Below are positions 1 through 8,447 of a stretch of 64,000 bases of DNA, piece after piece; positions within the stretch are counted from its first letter, which is position 1; every line of letters begins with the position of its first letter. The notes under the pieces are model-generated. The model saw only the letters and a list, made by a program, of their open reading frames with translations, was not told the origin of the DNA and made no database searches. The position numbers and the translations under genes were made by a program. Origin of the DNA: Teredinibacter waterburyi (GTDB taxonomy: Bacteria; Pseudomonadota; Gammaproteobacteria; Pseudomonadales; Cellvibrionaceae); the NCBI RefSeq assembly GCF_001922985.1, contig NZ_MRUH01000007.1, forward strand, positions 96,339 to 160,338, given 5' to 3'.

Positions 1-2197
1 CTTTGTAGGCCACTGACGAAGGGATTAACGCTTGGTGCAGGGTGATCCAGTGAATTCGTCCGGCAAGTTCGACCTCTTCTTTATAGAAATGCGGTTGTGA
101 TGACGTGGCAAAGCGATGCAGTAGTTCGCCCCAGGGTTCAAGAATGGCCGATAGGTGTGAGCCGGTAACCGACTCGCTGGTAATTCCGGTTAGCTGTTCC
201 ATGGCGTTGTTCCACATTAACACCTCCATATCCTTACCTACCGAGCACACCGCCATCGGCAGTTCTTCCAGGGTGCGACGGTGATAGAGGCGCAGATTGT
301 TTAGCTCGGCGGCAAGCCCTGTGAGGTGGTCGCGGTAGTCATTGATACGGCTTTCCATTAGGTTGATGTCGGCCACGCCATCGACATCAGGAACGCGGTA
401 GGGGATTTGCTTATCCATAATCTCGGTTGCCATGGTAATCCCGATTAGGCCGGATAAGTTGGCTTCCACTTCATCGCGCAATCGCCGCAGCGCATAAGGC
501 CGGCTTTCACCAGCGTTTAAACCGAGCTGTTCCATCGCGCGATTTACCTCGGCACGAGCCGTGTACTCGCCGATGCGCGCAATCAAGCGGCCAACGATCT
601 CTTCCGGCGAGCGAATATCTAGGGTCATACGCACGGGGTGGCTAAGTTCATCCTCGGCGCAGAGTTCCGCACTGTATTTCTCATCGTCCGATTGGCGGGT
701 TGTCAGCGAGACGATAACGAATACTAGGGTGTTGATTCCCAAGGACCAAAGGGTGATGGGTTCCCAGTATTCAACGCCGAGGTGCAAGACGAATCCGTAG
801 AGCGGAAGCTGAATGGAGATTGCACCCATTAACATCGGAATTAATAGTGCCGCTAGCCAAATTATCATGCCGGTAGATAGGCCTGCGACCATACCGTTGC
901 GATTGCCGCGCGACCAAAAAGCGACCGCGATAATACCGGGCAAAAATTGCAAGGTGGCAATAAATGAGGTGAGTGCGAGATCCGTTAGGCTGAAGCGATT
1001 CGCCAGTGCAAGGTAAAACCCGTAGCCGCTAATAATAACAACGGCGATTAGTGCGCGTCGCATCCAAACTAATTGGCCGTAGATTTCGCGGTGTGTTTTA
1101 AGCGGTGCTGCGGGCAAGATCCAGTGGTTCAGCATCATCGTGGTGAGCGCTAGAGAGATGGCAACCGTTGCCCCCGTGGCGGCTGAAAGCCCAGCGACAA
1201 AAGAAATAATCGTAAAGGTCACGCTGCCGGCCGCAATCGGCACCGACAGGGTGAAATATTCTGTAGGGAAAAACCCACCGCTTTTTATTCCGGCCCAGAG
1301 AATCGGGAACACCGGTAGCGCCATCATTAATAAAAATAATGGGAAGGCCCAGCTAAGCGTGCCGGTAACATTTTTAACCGGATTTTCTACCACGGTAATG
1401 TGGAAGATATGCGGCATCGAAATCGCTGTGGCAATAAAGACCAGTAACAAAGTATGGGACGAGTTACCGGCAGCGGGGGAGTGAAGGTTTTGCAAATATT
1501 GGGGGTGCTCAGTCAGCCATTGATCGAGCCCGAGTGGGCCATCAAACACTTCGAACACCGCAAAGAAACCAACGGCCGTCAAGCCGATGATCTTAATCAA
1601 TGACTCGAATGCCATCGAGGTTAATAGACCCTTGTGGTACTCGCGTTTTGAACCGAACACCATGGCGAAACAGGCAATGACTACACAATACACAAGGGCC
1701 AAAATCTGGCGAGTGTCGAAAGCGCCACTGGGCATTGGCGTACCGCTGCCATTATTGCGGGTGAGAATGTGGATGGTATCGGCAACCGCCTGAATTTGTA
1801 GGGCGATTAACGGCGCCATAGCGATCAGCATACAAAAAGTCGCAATTCCGCCAACGGCATGACTGTGGTAGCGAAAGGTGAGTAGGTCGGCGGTGGAATT
1901 TATTTGGAAGCGGCGAGCAAGTTCCATTAACGGCTTTAAGGCCACCGGCGCAAACAAAAATAATGCGCCTGTTCCTAAGTAATAGGCGAGCGCACCGTAG
2001 CCAAATGTACTGGCGAGATCGACAACGCCGTAGTAGGCCCAAGCGCTGGCAAAAATACCGAGGGAGAAGATATAGGTTACCGGGTGGCTAACAATTTTAT
2101 CGCTAATCAAGCCCTTTTCAGTGGAGTAGGCCACTGCGAATAAGACACCGAGGTAAGTGAAGCAAATTAAAGCAACATGCAGAAAGCTAAATGTCAT
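1..2197 (-). CDS. cbrA: CbrA-type sensor kinase with sodium/solute symporter domain (C-terminal end cut by window)
   Basis: My reverse-strand translation runs open from an ATG at 2197 to the window edge, giving about 732 residues. The first ~480 residues are a multi-spanning SLC5 (sodium:solute symporter) domain. A STAC-like cytoplasmic linker follows, then a PAS domain (around residue 630 on, with WNNAMEQLTG). The histidine kinase core expected in CbrA lies beyond the window. In Pseudomonas, CbrA-CbrB controls carbon/nitrogen use and histidine uptake. The gene order cbrA-cbrX-gluQ-dksA seen here is the Pseudomonas order, which supports the name over other symporter-kinases. The ATG has only a weak ribosome site, placed in a short palindrome. 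Domains are seen directly; the regulatory role is inferred from family and synteny. Confidence 0.88.
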   Translation of the reverse strand, partial: MTFSFLHVALICFTYLGVLFAVAYSTEKGLISDKIVSHPVTYIFSLGIFASAWAYYGVVDLASTFGYGALAYYLGTGALFLFAPVALKPLMELARRFQINSTADLLTFRYHSHAVGGIATFCMLIAMAPLIALQIQAVADTIHILTRNNGSGTPMPSGAFDTRQILALVYCVVIACFAMVFGSKREYHKGLLTSMAFESLIKIIGLTAVGFFAVFEVFDGPLGLDQWLTEHPQYLQNLHSPAAGNSSHTLLLVFIATAISMPHIFHITVVENPVKNVTGTLSWAFPLFLLMMALPVFPILWAGIKSGGFFPTEYFTLSVPIAAGSVTFTIISFVAGLSAATGATVAISLALTTMMLNHWILPAAPLKTHREIYGQLVWMRRALIAVVIISGYGFYLALANRFSLTDLALTSFIATLQFLPGIIAVAFWSRGNRNGMVAGLSTGMIIWLAALLIPMLMGAISIQLPLYGFVLHLGVEYWEPITLWSLGINTLVFVIVSLTTRQSDDEKYSAELCAEDELSHPVRMTLDIRSPEEIVGRLIARIGEYTARAEVNRAMEQLGLNAGESRPYALRRLRDEVEANLSGLIGITMATEIMDKQIPYRVPDVDGVADINLMESRINDYRDHLTGLAAELNNLRLYHRRTLEELPMAVCSVGKDMEVLMWNNAMEQLTGITSESVTGSHLSAILEPWGELLHRFATSSQPHFYKEEVELAGRIHWITLHQALIPSSVAYK

Positions 2198-2201
2198 GGT
2201 G

Positions 2202-2211
2202 CGGATATCCG
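2202..2211 (-). promoter_or_regulatory. Palindrome over the cbrA ribosome-binding region
   Basis: The perfect 10-base palindrome CGGATATCCG lies four bases before the cbrA ATG and contains the only GGA-like ribosome site. An 11-codon out-of-frame reading frame starting 25 bases upstream overlaps the cbrA start. Translational control of cbrA is known in Pseudomonas; a role for this palindrome is only inferred. Confidence 0.25.
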
Positions 2212-2281
2212 ATAGTGAGCATGGTTGATTGGCGAGACGATAAAGTAAGTTGTTTCGGGAAGCCGGTGGGACTAAGCCGAA

Positions 2282-2470
2282 TTAATGGGGTGGTAACCCG
2301 CTCCTGCTTTTACGGTCTTGTTGCAGCACGAAGGCTATAACGATAACCAGCGCCCAAATAATAAAGGGGCGATACCACGCCGATCCGGGCTGTGTTACCC
2401 AGCTCAGCAGCGTTGGCGAAAAGATATAAACCACCAGGATCAGTAGTAAAAGTGGGCGTTGTCGTTTCAT
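2282..2470 (-). CDS. cbrX: CbrX-like small membrane protein upstream of cbrA
   Basis: A 62-residue protein with two hydrophobic segments (about residues 6-24 and 34-50) and a basic C-terminus, lying 84 bases upstream of cbrA on the same strand. In Pseudomonas a small gene, cbrX, sits in exactly this place and its translation conditions expression of cbrA. Unlike the Pseudomonas arrangement as I recall it, the two genes do not overlap here. The ribosome site is weak. The identification rests on position, size and membrane character rather than a sequence motif, so orthology is likely but not proven. Confidence 0.65.
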   Translation of the reverse strand: MKRQRPLLLLILVVYIFSPTLLSWVTQPGSAWYRPFIIWALVIVIAFVLQQDRKSRSGLPPH

Positions 2471-2658
2471 TTATTCAAACATCTTTGGCTTGTTGTGGTT
2501 AGCTTGCGACTTGCTCCCCATTTGTCGAGCGCAGGTTGAGCGCAACAGGACTGGGCGTCCGCATATCGCCTTGTCGGTAAATCGATTAGCAGTGTGCAGT
2601 GTATTACATTTGTTGGATTAAGGCCGTGTTGATTCGCCTAGCCTGCCGTGCCGGCGGG

Positions 2659-3561
2659 TCAATTATCAAGGCTAGCTAGCGTGGAATGGGTTGAATTAAC
2701 CCTGCTGCGAGACCAATTGTTCGTCGCCCATTGCAATAACTGCGCGGGTGTTTTGTCGCGGTATTCGCGAATAAAGTCTGCATCGCAGGGTAGACCTAAT
2801 GCGGTAAAGACCTTTAGTAAATTGGCCGTGGGTGTGGAGTGGTCAATCGCGCGCGCATGGTTCTGTTTACTGAGCTTGTTGCCATCACTGTCGGTAATAA
2901 GCGGGTGGTGACCATATTCGGGCGGCTGCGCGCCGAACAGCTTGTGCAGTAGTTGTTGCGCGCTGGTCATACAAAGTAGGTCTGCACCGCGAATTACGTG
3001 ACTGACATTTTGGTAGGCGTCGTCGACAACAACGGCGAGCTGGTAGGCAAACAGCCCGTCTTTGCGGTGGATGATAAAGTCGTCACAGCGCTCTAGTTGG
3101 CCGCCTTGTGGGCCAAGCAGTAGGTCGTTGAAGCCGTTGTCTGGGTGTGCGATCAGAGCATCGCTCAGTGCGAGCCTAATCGCGCAGGGCGTATCAGCGG
3201 GGGCATGTTGGCGGCAGTGGCCATCGTAGCGCCCGCCTAGTGCTTTAATTCGAGCGCGAGTACAGTTGCATCGATAGGCGAGTGCCTTGGCGGTGAGCTG
3301 TTTCAGGGCCTGCTGGTAGGCGCTAGTGCGCTGGCTTTGATAGAGCGGTTCAGCATCCCAGATTAAACCGTGGGAAACCAATGCTTCGAGTATCTGGCGG
3401 TCGGCACCGGGTTGTTCGCGGGGTGGGTCAATGTCTTCGATTCGAACTAGCCAACGCCCTTGATGTGCGCGTGCGTCCAGATAACTGGTTACGGCGCAGA
3501 GCAGCGAGCCTAGATGCAGCGGGCCAGAGGGCGAGGGAGCGAAGCGGCCGATATAAACCAT
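2659..3561 (-). CDS. gluQ: Glutamyl-Q tRNA(Asp) synthetase (GluQ-RS)
   Basis: This 300-residue protein is a truncated class I glutamyl-tRNA synthetase without the anticodon-binding domain. The family activates glutamate and attaches it to queuosine in the anticodon of tRNA-Asp. Visible motifs: the HIGH-like signature PSGPLHLG (residues 11-18), zinc ligands C98, C100, Y112 and C116, and the KMSKS-like KLSKQ (229-233). Length is typical for the family. It lies 36 bases downstream of dksA on the same strand, an arrangement conserved in enterobacteria and pseudomonads, so the two are probably co-transcribed. Confidence 0.95.
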   Translation of the reverse strand: MVYIGRFAPSPSGPLHLGSLLCAVTSYLDARAHQGRWLVRIEDIDPPREQPGADRQILEALVSHGLIWDAEPLYQSQRTSAYQQALKQLTAKALAYRCNCTRARIKALGGRYDGHCRQHAPADTPCAIRLALSDALIAHPDNGFNDLLLGPQGGQLERCDDFIIHRKDGLFAYQLAVVVDDAYQNVSHVIRGADLLCMTSAQQLLHKLFGAQPPEYGHHPLITDSDGNKLSKQNHARAIDHSTPTANLLKVFTALGLPCDADFIREYRDKTPAQLLQWATNNWSRSRVNSTHSTLASLDN

Positions 3562-3597
3562 GGCTGGAAGCCGGCGGCCATAGGGGCCGCCTACAGT

Positions 3598-4038
3598 CTA
3601 GATAGAGGTTTGTCTTTCTTTGATTTCTGCAAGGGTTTTGCAGTCAACGCAGAGGGTGGCGGTGGGTCGAGCTTCTAAGCGACGCACGCCAATGTCAACG
3701 CCGCAGGCATCGCAGTAACCGTAATCGTCGCTTTCCAGTAGCTCTAAGGTGCTATCGATTTTTTTGATCAGCTTGCGTTCGCGATCGCGGGTGCGAAGTT
3801 CTAAGCTGAACTCCTCTTCCTGGCTCGCTCGGTCTGCTGGGTCGGGGAAGTTGGCCGCTTCGTCTTTCATGTGACTTACGGTGCGGTCTACTTCTTCCAT
3901 CAATTCGCGTTTCCACGCCAGCAACAACTTGCGAAAGTGTTCCTTTTGGTCGTGGTTCATGTACTCTTCGCCTTTCTTTTCCTGATAGGCAGGAATATCC
4001 CGGAAAGCGAACTTGGTTGTGGTTTGTGACTCGGGCAT
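3598..4038 (-). CDS. dksA: RNA polymerase-binding transcription factor DksA
   Basis: A 146-residue DksA, which works with ppGpp at the RNA polymerase secondary channel in the stringent response. The coiled-coil tip motif DPADRAS (residues 66-72) keeps the two aspartates and alanine needed for function. The zinc finger has all four cysteines (C109, C112, C130, C133). The length is near that of E. coli DksA (151). The gene heads the dksA-gluQ pair, and sfsA diverges from it across about 290 bases, as in Pseudomonas relatives. That gap carries no convincing gene. Confidence 0.97.
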   Translation of the reverse strand: MPESQTTTKFAFRDIPAYQEKKGEEYMNHDQKEHFRKLLLAWKRELMEEVDRTVSHMKDEAANFPDPADRASQEEEFSLELRTRDRERKLIKKIDSTLELLESDDYGYCDACGVDIGVRRLEARPTATLCVDCKTLAEIKERQTSI

Positions 4039-4330
4039 CTTGTTATTTTCGCCTCATTGCTAACAATCGCAGGTCTAAATGGGGGCCAGTTGGAGTGTTT
4101 TCAAGTGCAGATCGGAGCTTATCGGTTTGCCTTAAAAGCTCGAGATACCCTAAGATCCGAGCCGGATCTGTTTAGGATCTGCGCCACCCAACTCAATCAA
4201 GCGGAGAAAACTACCAGATTCGCTTTCGGCTTGCTAGCTTTTTTGGCTCTCGCATATAGCCTGTACGACAAAGCAAAAATTTAAATGCCAAGTTTGGCGA
4301 CCCCGTCTCTATCTATAGTGAACCGAAACC

Positions 4331-5038
4331 ATGCTGTTCGACCCACCTCTTATTCCCGCTACCTTGCTGCGTCGCTACAAACGGTTTCTAGCCGATGTAC
4401 GTCTGCCGGACGGCCGTGAGCTTACCGTGCATTGCCCAAATACTGGCAGCATGAAGAATTGTGTTGTCGAGGGTTCGTCATGTTTCCTGCTGGATTCAAA
4501 CAACCCAAAGCGCAAGTATCGCTATGGTCTTGAGTTGATCACCGCTGAGTGTGGCCATTTGGCTGGAGTGAATACCGCACGCGCCAATCACTTGGTTGCT
4601 GAAGCAATAGAAAACGGTGTGATTTCGGCCTTGTCTGGATACAGCGAGTGCCTGCCGGAACAGCGCTATGGAGAAGAAAATAGTCGAATCGATTTTCTGT
4701 TACGCAGCCCAAGTCGCCCAGATTGTTATGTTGAGGTGAAGAGCGTAACGCTGGCTGTGGCGGAGCGGCAGGGGCTATTCCCCGACTCGGTTAGTGCTCG
4801 CGGGCAAAAACATTTACGTGAGCTGATGGCGATGCGTGCTCAGGGTTTTCGCGCGGTATTGGTATTTTGTGTGCAGCATCAGGGGATTGATAGCGTTGCA
4901 CCGGCCGATGAACTCGATCCGCATTACGGAATCTTGCTGCGCGAGGCTGCCGCTGACGGGGTGGAGGTTTATGCATTTCGCGCTGAACTTAATCAATTCA
5001 ATAGTCGTTTGAGCGCAGCTTTACCGGTGAAATTATAG
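4331..5038 (+). CDS. sfsA: SfsA family DNA/RNA nuclease-like protein
   Basis: A 235-residue SfsA protein. The N-terminus carries an OB-like domain with the family signature HCPNTGSMKNC (residues ~35-45). The C-terminal half contains a restriction-endonuclease-like core with RIDFLL and EVKSVTL, giving the D...ExK pattern typical of this fold. E. coli SfsA was named for stimulating maltose metabolism. Its biochemical role is still unclear, and a DNA-binding or nuclease activity is inferred from fold. It diverges from dksA, a conserved arrangement, and ends ten bases from the convergent Rieske gene. Confidence 0.95.
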   Translation: MLFDPPLIPATLLRRYKRFLADVRLPDGRELTVHCPNTGSMKNCVVEGSSCFLLDSNNPKRKYRYGLELITAECGHLAGVNTARANHLVAEAIENGVISALSGYSECLPEQRYGEENSRIDFLLRSPSRPDCYVEVKSVTLAVAERQGLFPDSVSARGQKHLRELMAMRAQGFRAVLVFCVQHQGIDSVAPADELDPHYGILLREAAADGVEVYAFRAELNQFNSRLSAALPVKL

Positions 5039-5047
5039 CGGCGACGT

Positions 5048-5395
5048 TTAGTCTGAAAGATAAACGCCGTCGGGTTTGATATTTAGTTTGATGGGCTGTA
5101 AACACTTGCCTGTGCAGGGTCCAGAAATACATTCCCCGCTATCGATTAAAAACAGTGCGCCATGGGTTGAGCATTGAATCAGCTCGCCTTCGCTGTCTAG
5201 AAATTGATTTTCCTGCCAGTTTAGCTCTACCCCGATATGGGGACAGGCGTTCAGGTAGGCGTAGATTTCACCGTCTTTTTTGATTGCAAAGGCGCTGGTG
5301 ATGTCTCGCGTTACTGAAGTATTGCTGTTGGGCAGGGTAAAACCAATGGCTTCGCCCTCAGCAAGAATATTTGAATCAAAAAGCTTTGTTGCCAC
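5048..5395 (-). CDS. Small Rieske [2Fe-2S] protein
   Basis: A 115-residue soluble protein made of a single Rieske domain. The cluster ligands are clear: C51-P-H53 and C75-S-T-H78. The cysteine of the disulfide found in cytochrome bc1 Rieske proteins is absent from the second box, so it resembles the ferredoxin components of dioxygenases or NirD-like subunits. There is no signal peptide, so it acts in the cytoplasm. No oxygenase or reductase partner lies nearby, so its electron partner is unknown. Other cysteines in the C-terminal part (C89, C94, C98) are not ligands in known members. Confidence 0.85.
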   Translation of the reverse strand: MATKLFDSNILAEGEAIGFTLPNSNTSVTRDITSAFAIKKDGEIYAYLNACPHIGVELNWQENQFLDSEGELIQCSTHGALFLIDSGECISGPCTGKCLQPIKLNIKPDGVYLSD

Positions 5396-5469
5396 TGGCT
5401 AGAATGCTCGCGGGGTATTGTCTGCGTTGGCTTAAGTAAGGCGTGATGTGGAACTCTTCACCACCGCGG

Positions 5470-5757
5470 TCAAACCCCAGTACTTTCCGCCGGAGCTGCC
5501 GATTCGGCTTCTTCGACTAGTTGCGCTTTAAGGTCAGGAGACAAGTCATTCCAGTGGACGTCCATAAGCGCACCTTGCAAGGCGTAAAGCATAACCTTGG
5601 ATACGTGGATACCGCGCGCTTTGATGCGACGGTAGGCTTCTACCGCGCCCATCTCAGACAGCTCGTCGTATGAATTAATACCTATGGCATGAAGGATGTT
5701 GACCGAAGCCATACCCAAATTTTTTAACTCTAGAAGTTCGCCGTTGGTGGAAGTCAT
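5470..5757 (-). CDS. Standalone TfoX C-terminal domain protein
   Basis: I place the start at the ATG at 5757, preceded by GGGAG ten bases upstream, rather than a longer frame whose first 36 residues look non-coding. This gives 95 residues. The domain is the C-terminal half of TfoX/Sxy (LKNLGMASVNILHAIGI...), a small helical helix-hairpin-helix-like fold. Full TfoX activates competence genes with CRP in Vibrio and Haemophilus. Here the N-terminal TfoX half is missing, which is common for short homologues of unknown role. A competence function cannot be concluded. Confidence 0.8.
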   Translation of the reverse strand: MTSTNGELLELKNLGMASVNILHAIGINSYDELSEMGAVEAYRRIKARGIHVSKVMLYALQGALMDVHWNDLSPDLKAQLVEEAESAAPAESTGV

Positions 5758-6024
5758 TTCAATTGATCTCCCAAGATCTTTATTATTTGTTTTTATTGGT
5801 TTTTTTGTTCGCTGGCGGTAAACAATTGTTGGCGATGAGCGTGTTATTGTACCCTTGCGTTGCAAAGGCTAGATTGAAAACTGCCGCACTCATTGTTATT
5901 AATCTAACGTCTTCGGCGGTTTATATTCCATCAACCAACCATAACTTAATGAAGAGCTAGGGTTAATGCCAGCAGCGAACAATAATACAGACTTATGGCT
6001 GCGGCGCAATGCGTGGACCGATAG

Positions 6025-6750
6025 ATGGCCGGTATTTTCGGAGTGTTTGGCGTGAAAAATGACGAGTTTCAACAGTTTGTTGGGCGTAGTTCTGAACATA
6101 TTGATTTTGAGAGTTTAGAGCAACCCGTTCATAAGCAACTCGTTGCCCCCTTATTGGCGCTAAAGGCCGCGGCCTCAGCGGTTGGATTTGATCTGCGTGT
6201 CGCCAGTGGTTTCAGAAGTTTCGACCGCCAATTGAATATCTGGAATGCAAAAGCTACAGGTGCTCGCCCCCTGTTGGATAGCGCCGGTTGCTTGCTCGAC
6301 CCGACGTGCCTATTGCCGGAGCAGGTGATGATGGCGATCTTGCGATGGTCGGCCCTGCCTGGCGGATCGCGCCATCACTGGGGGTGCGAAATTGATATCT
6401 ATGATGCCGCGGCGGTGGCAGGCGATTATCGGTTGTTGCTTGAGCCCAGCGAAAGTGAGGGCGATGGCCCCTTTACAAAAATGCATCGCTGGCTAGATGG
6501 CTACTTGCCCAGCACAGACTTTTATCGGCCTTATGCAAAAGATACGGGTGGTGTTGCTCCTGAGCCTTGGCACCTCAGCTATGCGCCATTAGCCGAGCAA
6601 TATAGCAATAGCTTTGAGCAACAACAGCTATTTGAACTAGTGCAGTCAACCGATATAGCCTTGAAACCACAGATACTTGCCCACCTTGACATGATCGTGA
6701 CGCGCTTCATGTGTCTACCCTGCGGTAACTCCAGCGAATCATGGGTTTAG
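6025..6750 (+). CDS. M15 family D,D/L,D-carboxypeptidase (VanY/LdcB-like)
   Basis: The protein has the M15B zinc peptidase signature S-x-H-x-x-G-x-x-x-D (S115, H117, G120, D124) and the third ligand region EPWHLSY (E180, H183). Such enzymes trim the peptide stems of peptidoglycan. No signal peptide or membrane anchor is visible at the ATG used (241 residues). A GTG at 6052, with GGAG eight bases upstream, is an equally good start and would shorten it by nine residues. Export would be needed for a wall function, so a cytoplasmic recycling role like that of LdcA is possible. It stands alone on the plus strand, with the HAD gene 114 bases downstream. Confidence 0.85.
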   Translation: MAGIFGVFGVKNDEFQQFVGRSSEHIDFESLEQPVHKQLVAPLLALKAAASAVGFDLRVASGFRSFDRQLNIWNAKATGARPLLDSAGCLLDPTCLLPEQVMMAILRWSALPGGSRHHWGCEIDIYDAAAVAGDYRLLLEPSESEGDGPFTKMHRWLDGYLPSTDFYRPYAKDTGGVAPEPWHLSYAPLAEQYSNSFEQQQLFELVQSTDIALKPQILAHLDMIVTRFMCLPCGNSSESWV

Positions 6751-6864
6751 GTTCGCACCATGACTTTGCTAAGCGCAAGTCGCTCGAAAGTAAACCGTTT
6801 TGTTAACGAAGGTATTGATCAACACGCGGTCTTGCCAAGATGACGTTCAACCAAGTAGGTATAA

Positions 6865-7536
6865 ATGCTGATTATCTTTGATTGTGATGGTGTGCTTGTC
6901 GATAGCGAAACCTTGGCTGCGCAAGTGTTTTCTGAAGAACTTCGCTCCTTGGGTATAGAAATGACACCGGAGCAGTGTTTTGCCCAGTTCCATGGCCACA
7001 CCCTTCCCTATTGCTACCGCTGGATTGAAGGTGAATATCAGCAGCAATTGCCATCTGATTTTGATCGTCAAGAGTTTGACCGGCAGTTGATGGTCGCAAC
7101 CAGCAAGGCATTTGATGCAAACCTAAAGCCTGTTGAAGGTGTGGTCGAGCTGATAAAACAATTGCGTCAACGCAATATTAGTTACTGTGTGGCATCAAAC
7201 GGCCGGCATAGCAAAATTAATCGTTCGCTCGCGCTAACGGGATTGGATGAATGGTTTAGTGCCGAGCGGCGCTTTAGCGTTGAAGATGTTGAGCACGGCA
7301 AGCCAGCTCCAGACCTATTTCTATATGCAGCAGAAGCTATCGGTGTACCCGTGCAGTTTTGTACGGTTATAGAAGATTCAACGTCGGGTGTGGCAGCGGC
7401 TGAGGCGGCTGGAATGAAAGTAATGCAGTTGAGCGTGGAAGAGCGAGTAGGCGATAAAACGGATGTATTTAGAACCATGAACGACTTGTCTAAGGCGCTT
7501 GAAAGCAGCTTACAGGGCCCGTCGCTAGCCAGCTAA
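6865..7536 (+). CDS. HAD-superfamily phosphatase (YieH/beta-phosphoglucomutase-like)
   Basis: A 223-residue haloacid dehalogenase-type hydrolase. Motif I is FDCDGVLVDSE, with nucleophile D6 and acid/base D8. The motif II region is VASNGRHSKI, the motif III lysine is in HGKPAPD, and motif IV is VIEDSTSG. A helical cap is inserted after motif I, placing it with the subfamily of YieH (6-phosphogluconate phosphatase) and beta-phosphoglucomutase. The actual sugar-phosphate substrate cannot be read from sequence. It lies downstream of the M15 gene on the same strand and ends 38 bases from a convergent gene. Confidence 0.88.
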   Translation: MLIIFDCDGVLVDSETLAAQVFSEELRSLGIEMTPEQCFAQFHGHTLPYCYRWIEGEYQQQLPSDFDRQEFDRQLMVATSKAFDANLKPVEGVVELIKQLRQRNISYCVASNGRHSKINRSLALTGLDEWFSAERRFSVEDVEHGKPAPDLFLYAAEAIGVPVQFCTVIEDSTSGVAAAEAAGMKVMQLSVEERVGDKTDVFRTMNDLSKALESSLQGPSLAS

Positions 7537-7574
7537 CGGCGGGTTACTAATAGGGGATGTGGGGGGCGGGAGGT

Positions 7575-7880
7575 CTATTGCAAGCTCAACCAATCGCGCA
7601 CCGATTCGCGGCTGAGTAGCATTTCGCGATAGGTAGAGAGCATAACGGAATTCGGCGTTTTCATTTTTTCGATGGTATTGATGCGGGCGTTTAAGAATGA
7701 GATATCTTCATTAACCTTCTGCAACACAGCTAATACATTTACCCGTTGCGATCCGAGCATAACGACTTTGTCGTTATTGATTTGTGCGGCGATCTGTTTT
7801 ATTGCTGCATCGGCTGCGGCGGCATCTACCACATTGCTAGCCTCTCGGCGTTGATCAGCTGGATTCTTTGAGGTTTGCAT
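7575..7880 (-). CDS. Small protein of unknown function
   Basis: A 101-residue protein with no family I recognise. The first ~20 residues are polar, an alanine-rich helix follows (residues ~20-35), and the rest looks helical with coiled-coil character (INTIEKMK). It is preceded by a good AGGAAG ribosome site about 11 bases upstream of the ATG. No signal peptide or membrane segment is visible. It stands alone, convergent with the HAD gene. Coding status is supported by the ribosome site and by an amphipathic, protein-like composition, not by homology. Confidence 0.6.
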   Translation of the reverse strand: MQTSKNPADQRREASNVVDAAAADAAIKQIAAQINNDKVVMLGSQRVNVLAVLQKVNEDISFLNARINTIEKMKTPNSVMLSTYREMLLSRESVRDWLSLQ

Positions 7881-8447
7881 AACAGTACTATCTTCCTTTT
7901 GCGGACTTCCGTTGTCGCAGACAAATCGCTGCTGTTGGTATCAGCCATGGCTCAGTTTGCGACACGTTACCTGCCGCATCTACTGACCTAGTATCTAAGA
8001 ACCCAGCTATCTGTATACAAGTTGCTATAATTTTAGCTAACAGCGTGATCTTGTAACTGACGTAATGCCTATCATGTAAAGGTTATTAGGCGGGGCTGGG
8101 TAGTATCTCTAAATCACAAACTAAATTGCAGATGCCAAATAGAGGCCATACACGGCTGATCTAATGGCAATTGTGGTCAATTGGTGATCGAATTGCCAGT
8201 TAATAATAGTTTTTCACTGTAATATTTTGTTCAGTTGGCGCTTTTACAGCTTATGTCGAAAGGTAAGATAATGACCGCTGAACGTGAACGATTATGTATT
8301 CTGCCTCGACTAGCCACGCGCTTTATAAAGCATTATTTGCGCCGGTTACCGGCAATTCCGATTAGCGGTCATCGCACCGAGATCAACGGAGTCTAATTCC
8401 GCGTCGGCTTGGCGTTAACGGGCTATTGAGCAACCTAAAATTTAATA
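7881..8447. other. 567-base intergenic stretch with one candidate small gene
   Basis: This is the longest gap in the window. It is AT-richer than its neighbours, and apart from the candidate 41-residue frame at 8271-8396 I see no gene. It must hold divergent promoters for the genes at 7880 and 8448. I could not assign -10/-35 boxes with confidence. Confidence 0.5.
8271..8396 (+). CDS. Candidate 41-residue small basic protein
   Basis: ATG at 8271 is preceded by AAAGG at seven bases' spacing, and the frame stays open for 41 codons. The product is strongly basic (several Arg in RLPAIPISGHR and RFIKHYLRR) with no homology I recognise. Placement 51 bases upstream of the next plus-strand gene makes it either a short leader gene or chance. 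The ribosome site is the main support. Confidence 0.3.
   Translation: MTAERERLCILPRLATRFIKHYLRRLPAIPISGHRTEINGV

Noticed and set aside
4057..4284. 75-residue open frame between dksA and sfsA
   Set aside because: No ribosome site, no family resemblance, composition unlike a protein; lies where the divergent promoters must be.
5763..5960. 65-residue hydrophobic frame upstream of the TfoX-domain gene
   Set aside because: Hydrophobicity comes from AT-rich promoter DNA; no ribosome site and no recognisable family.
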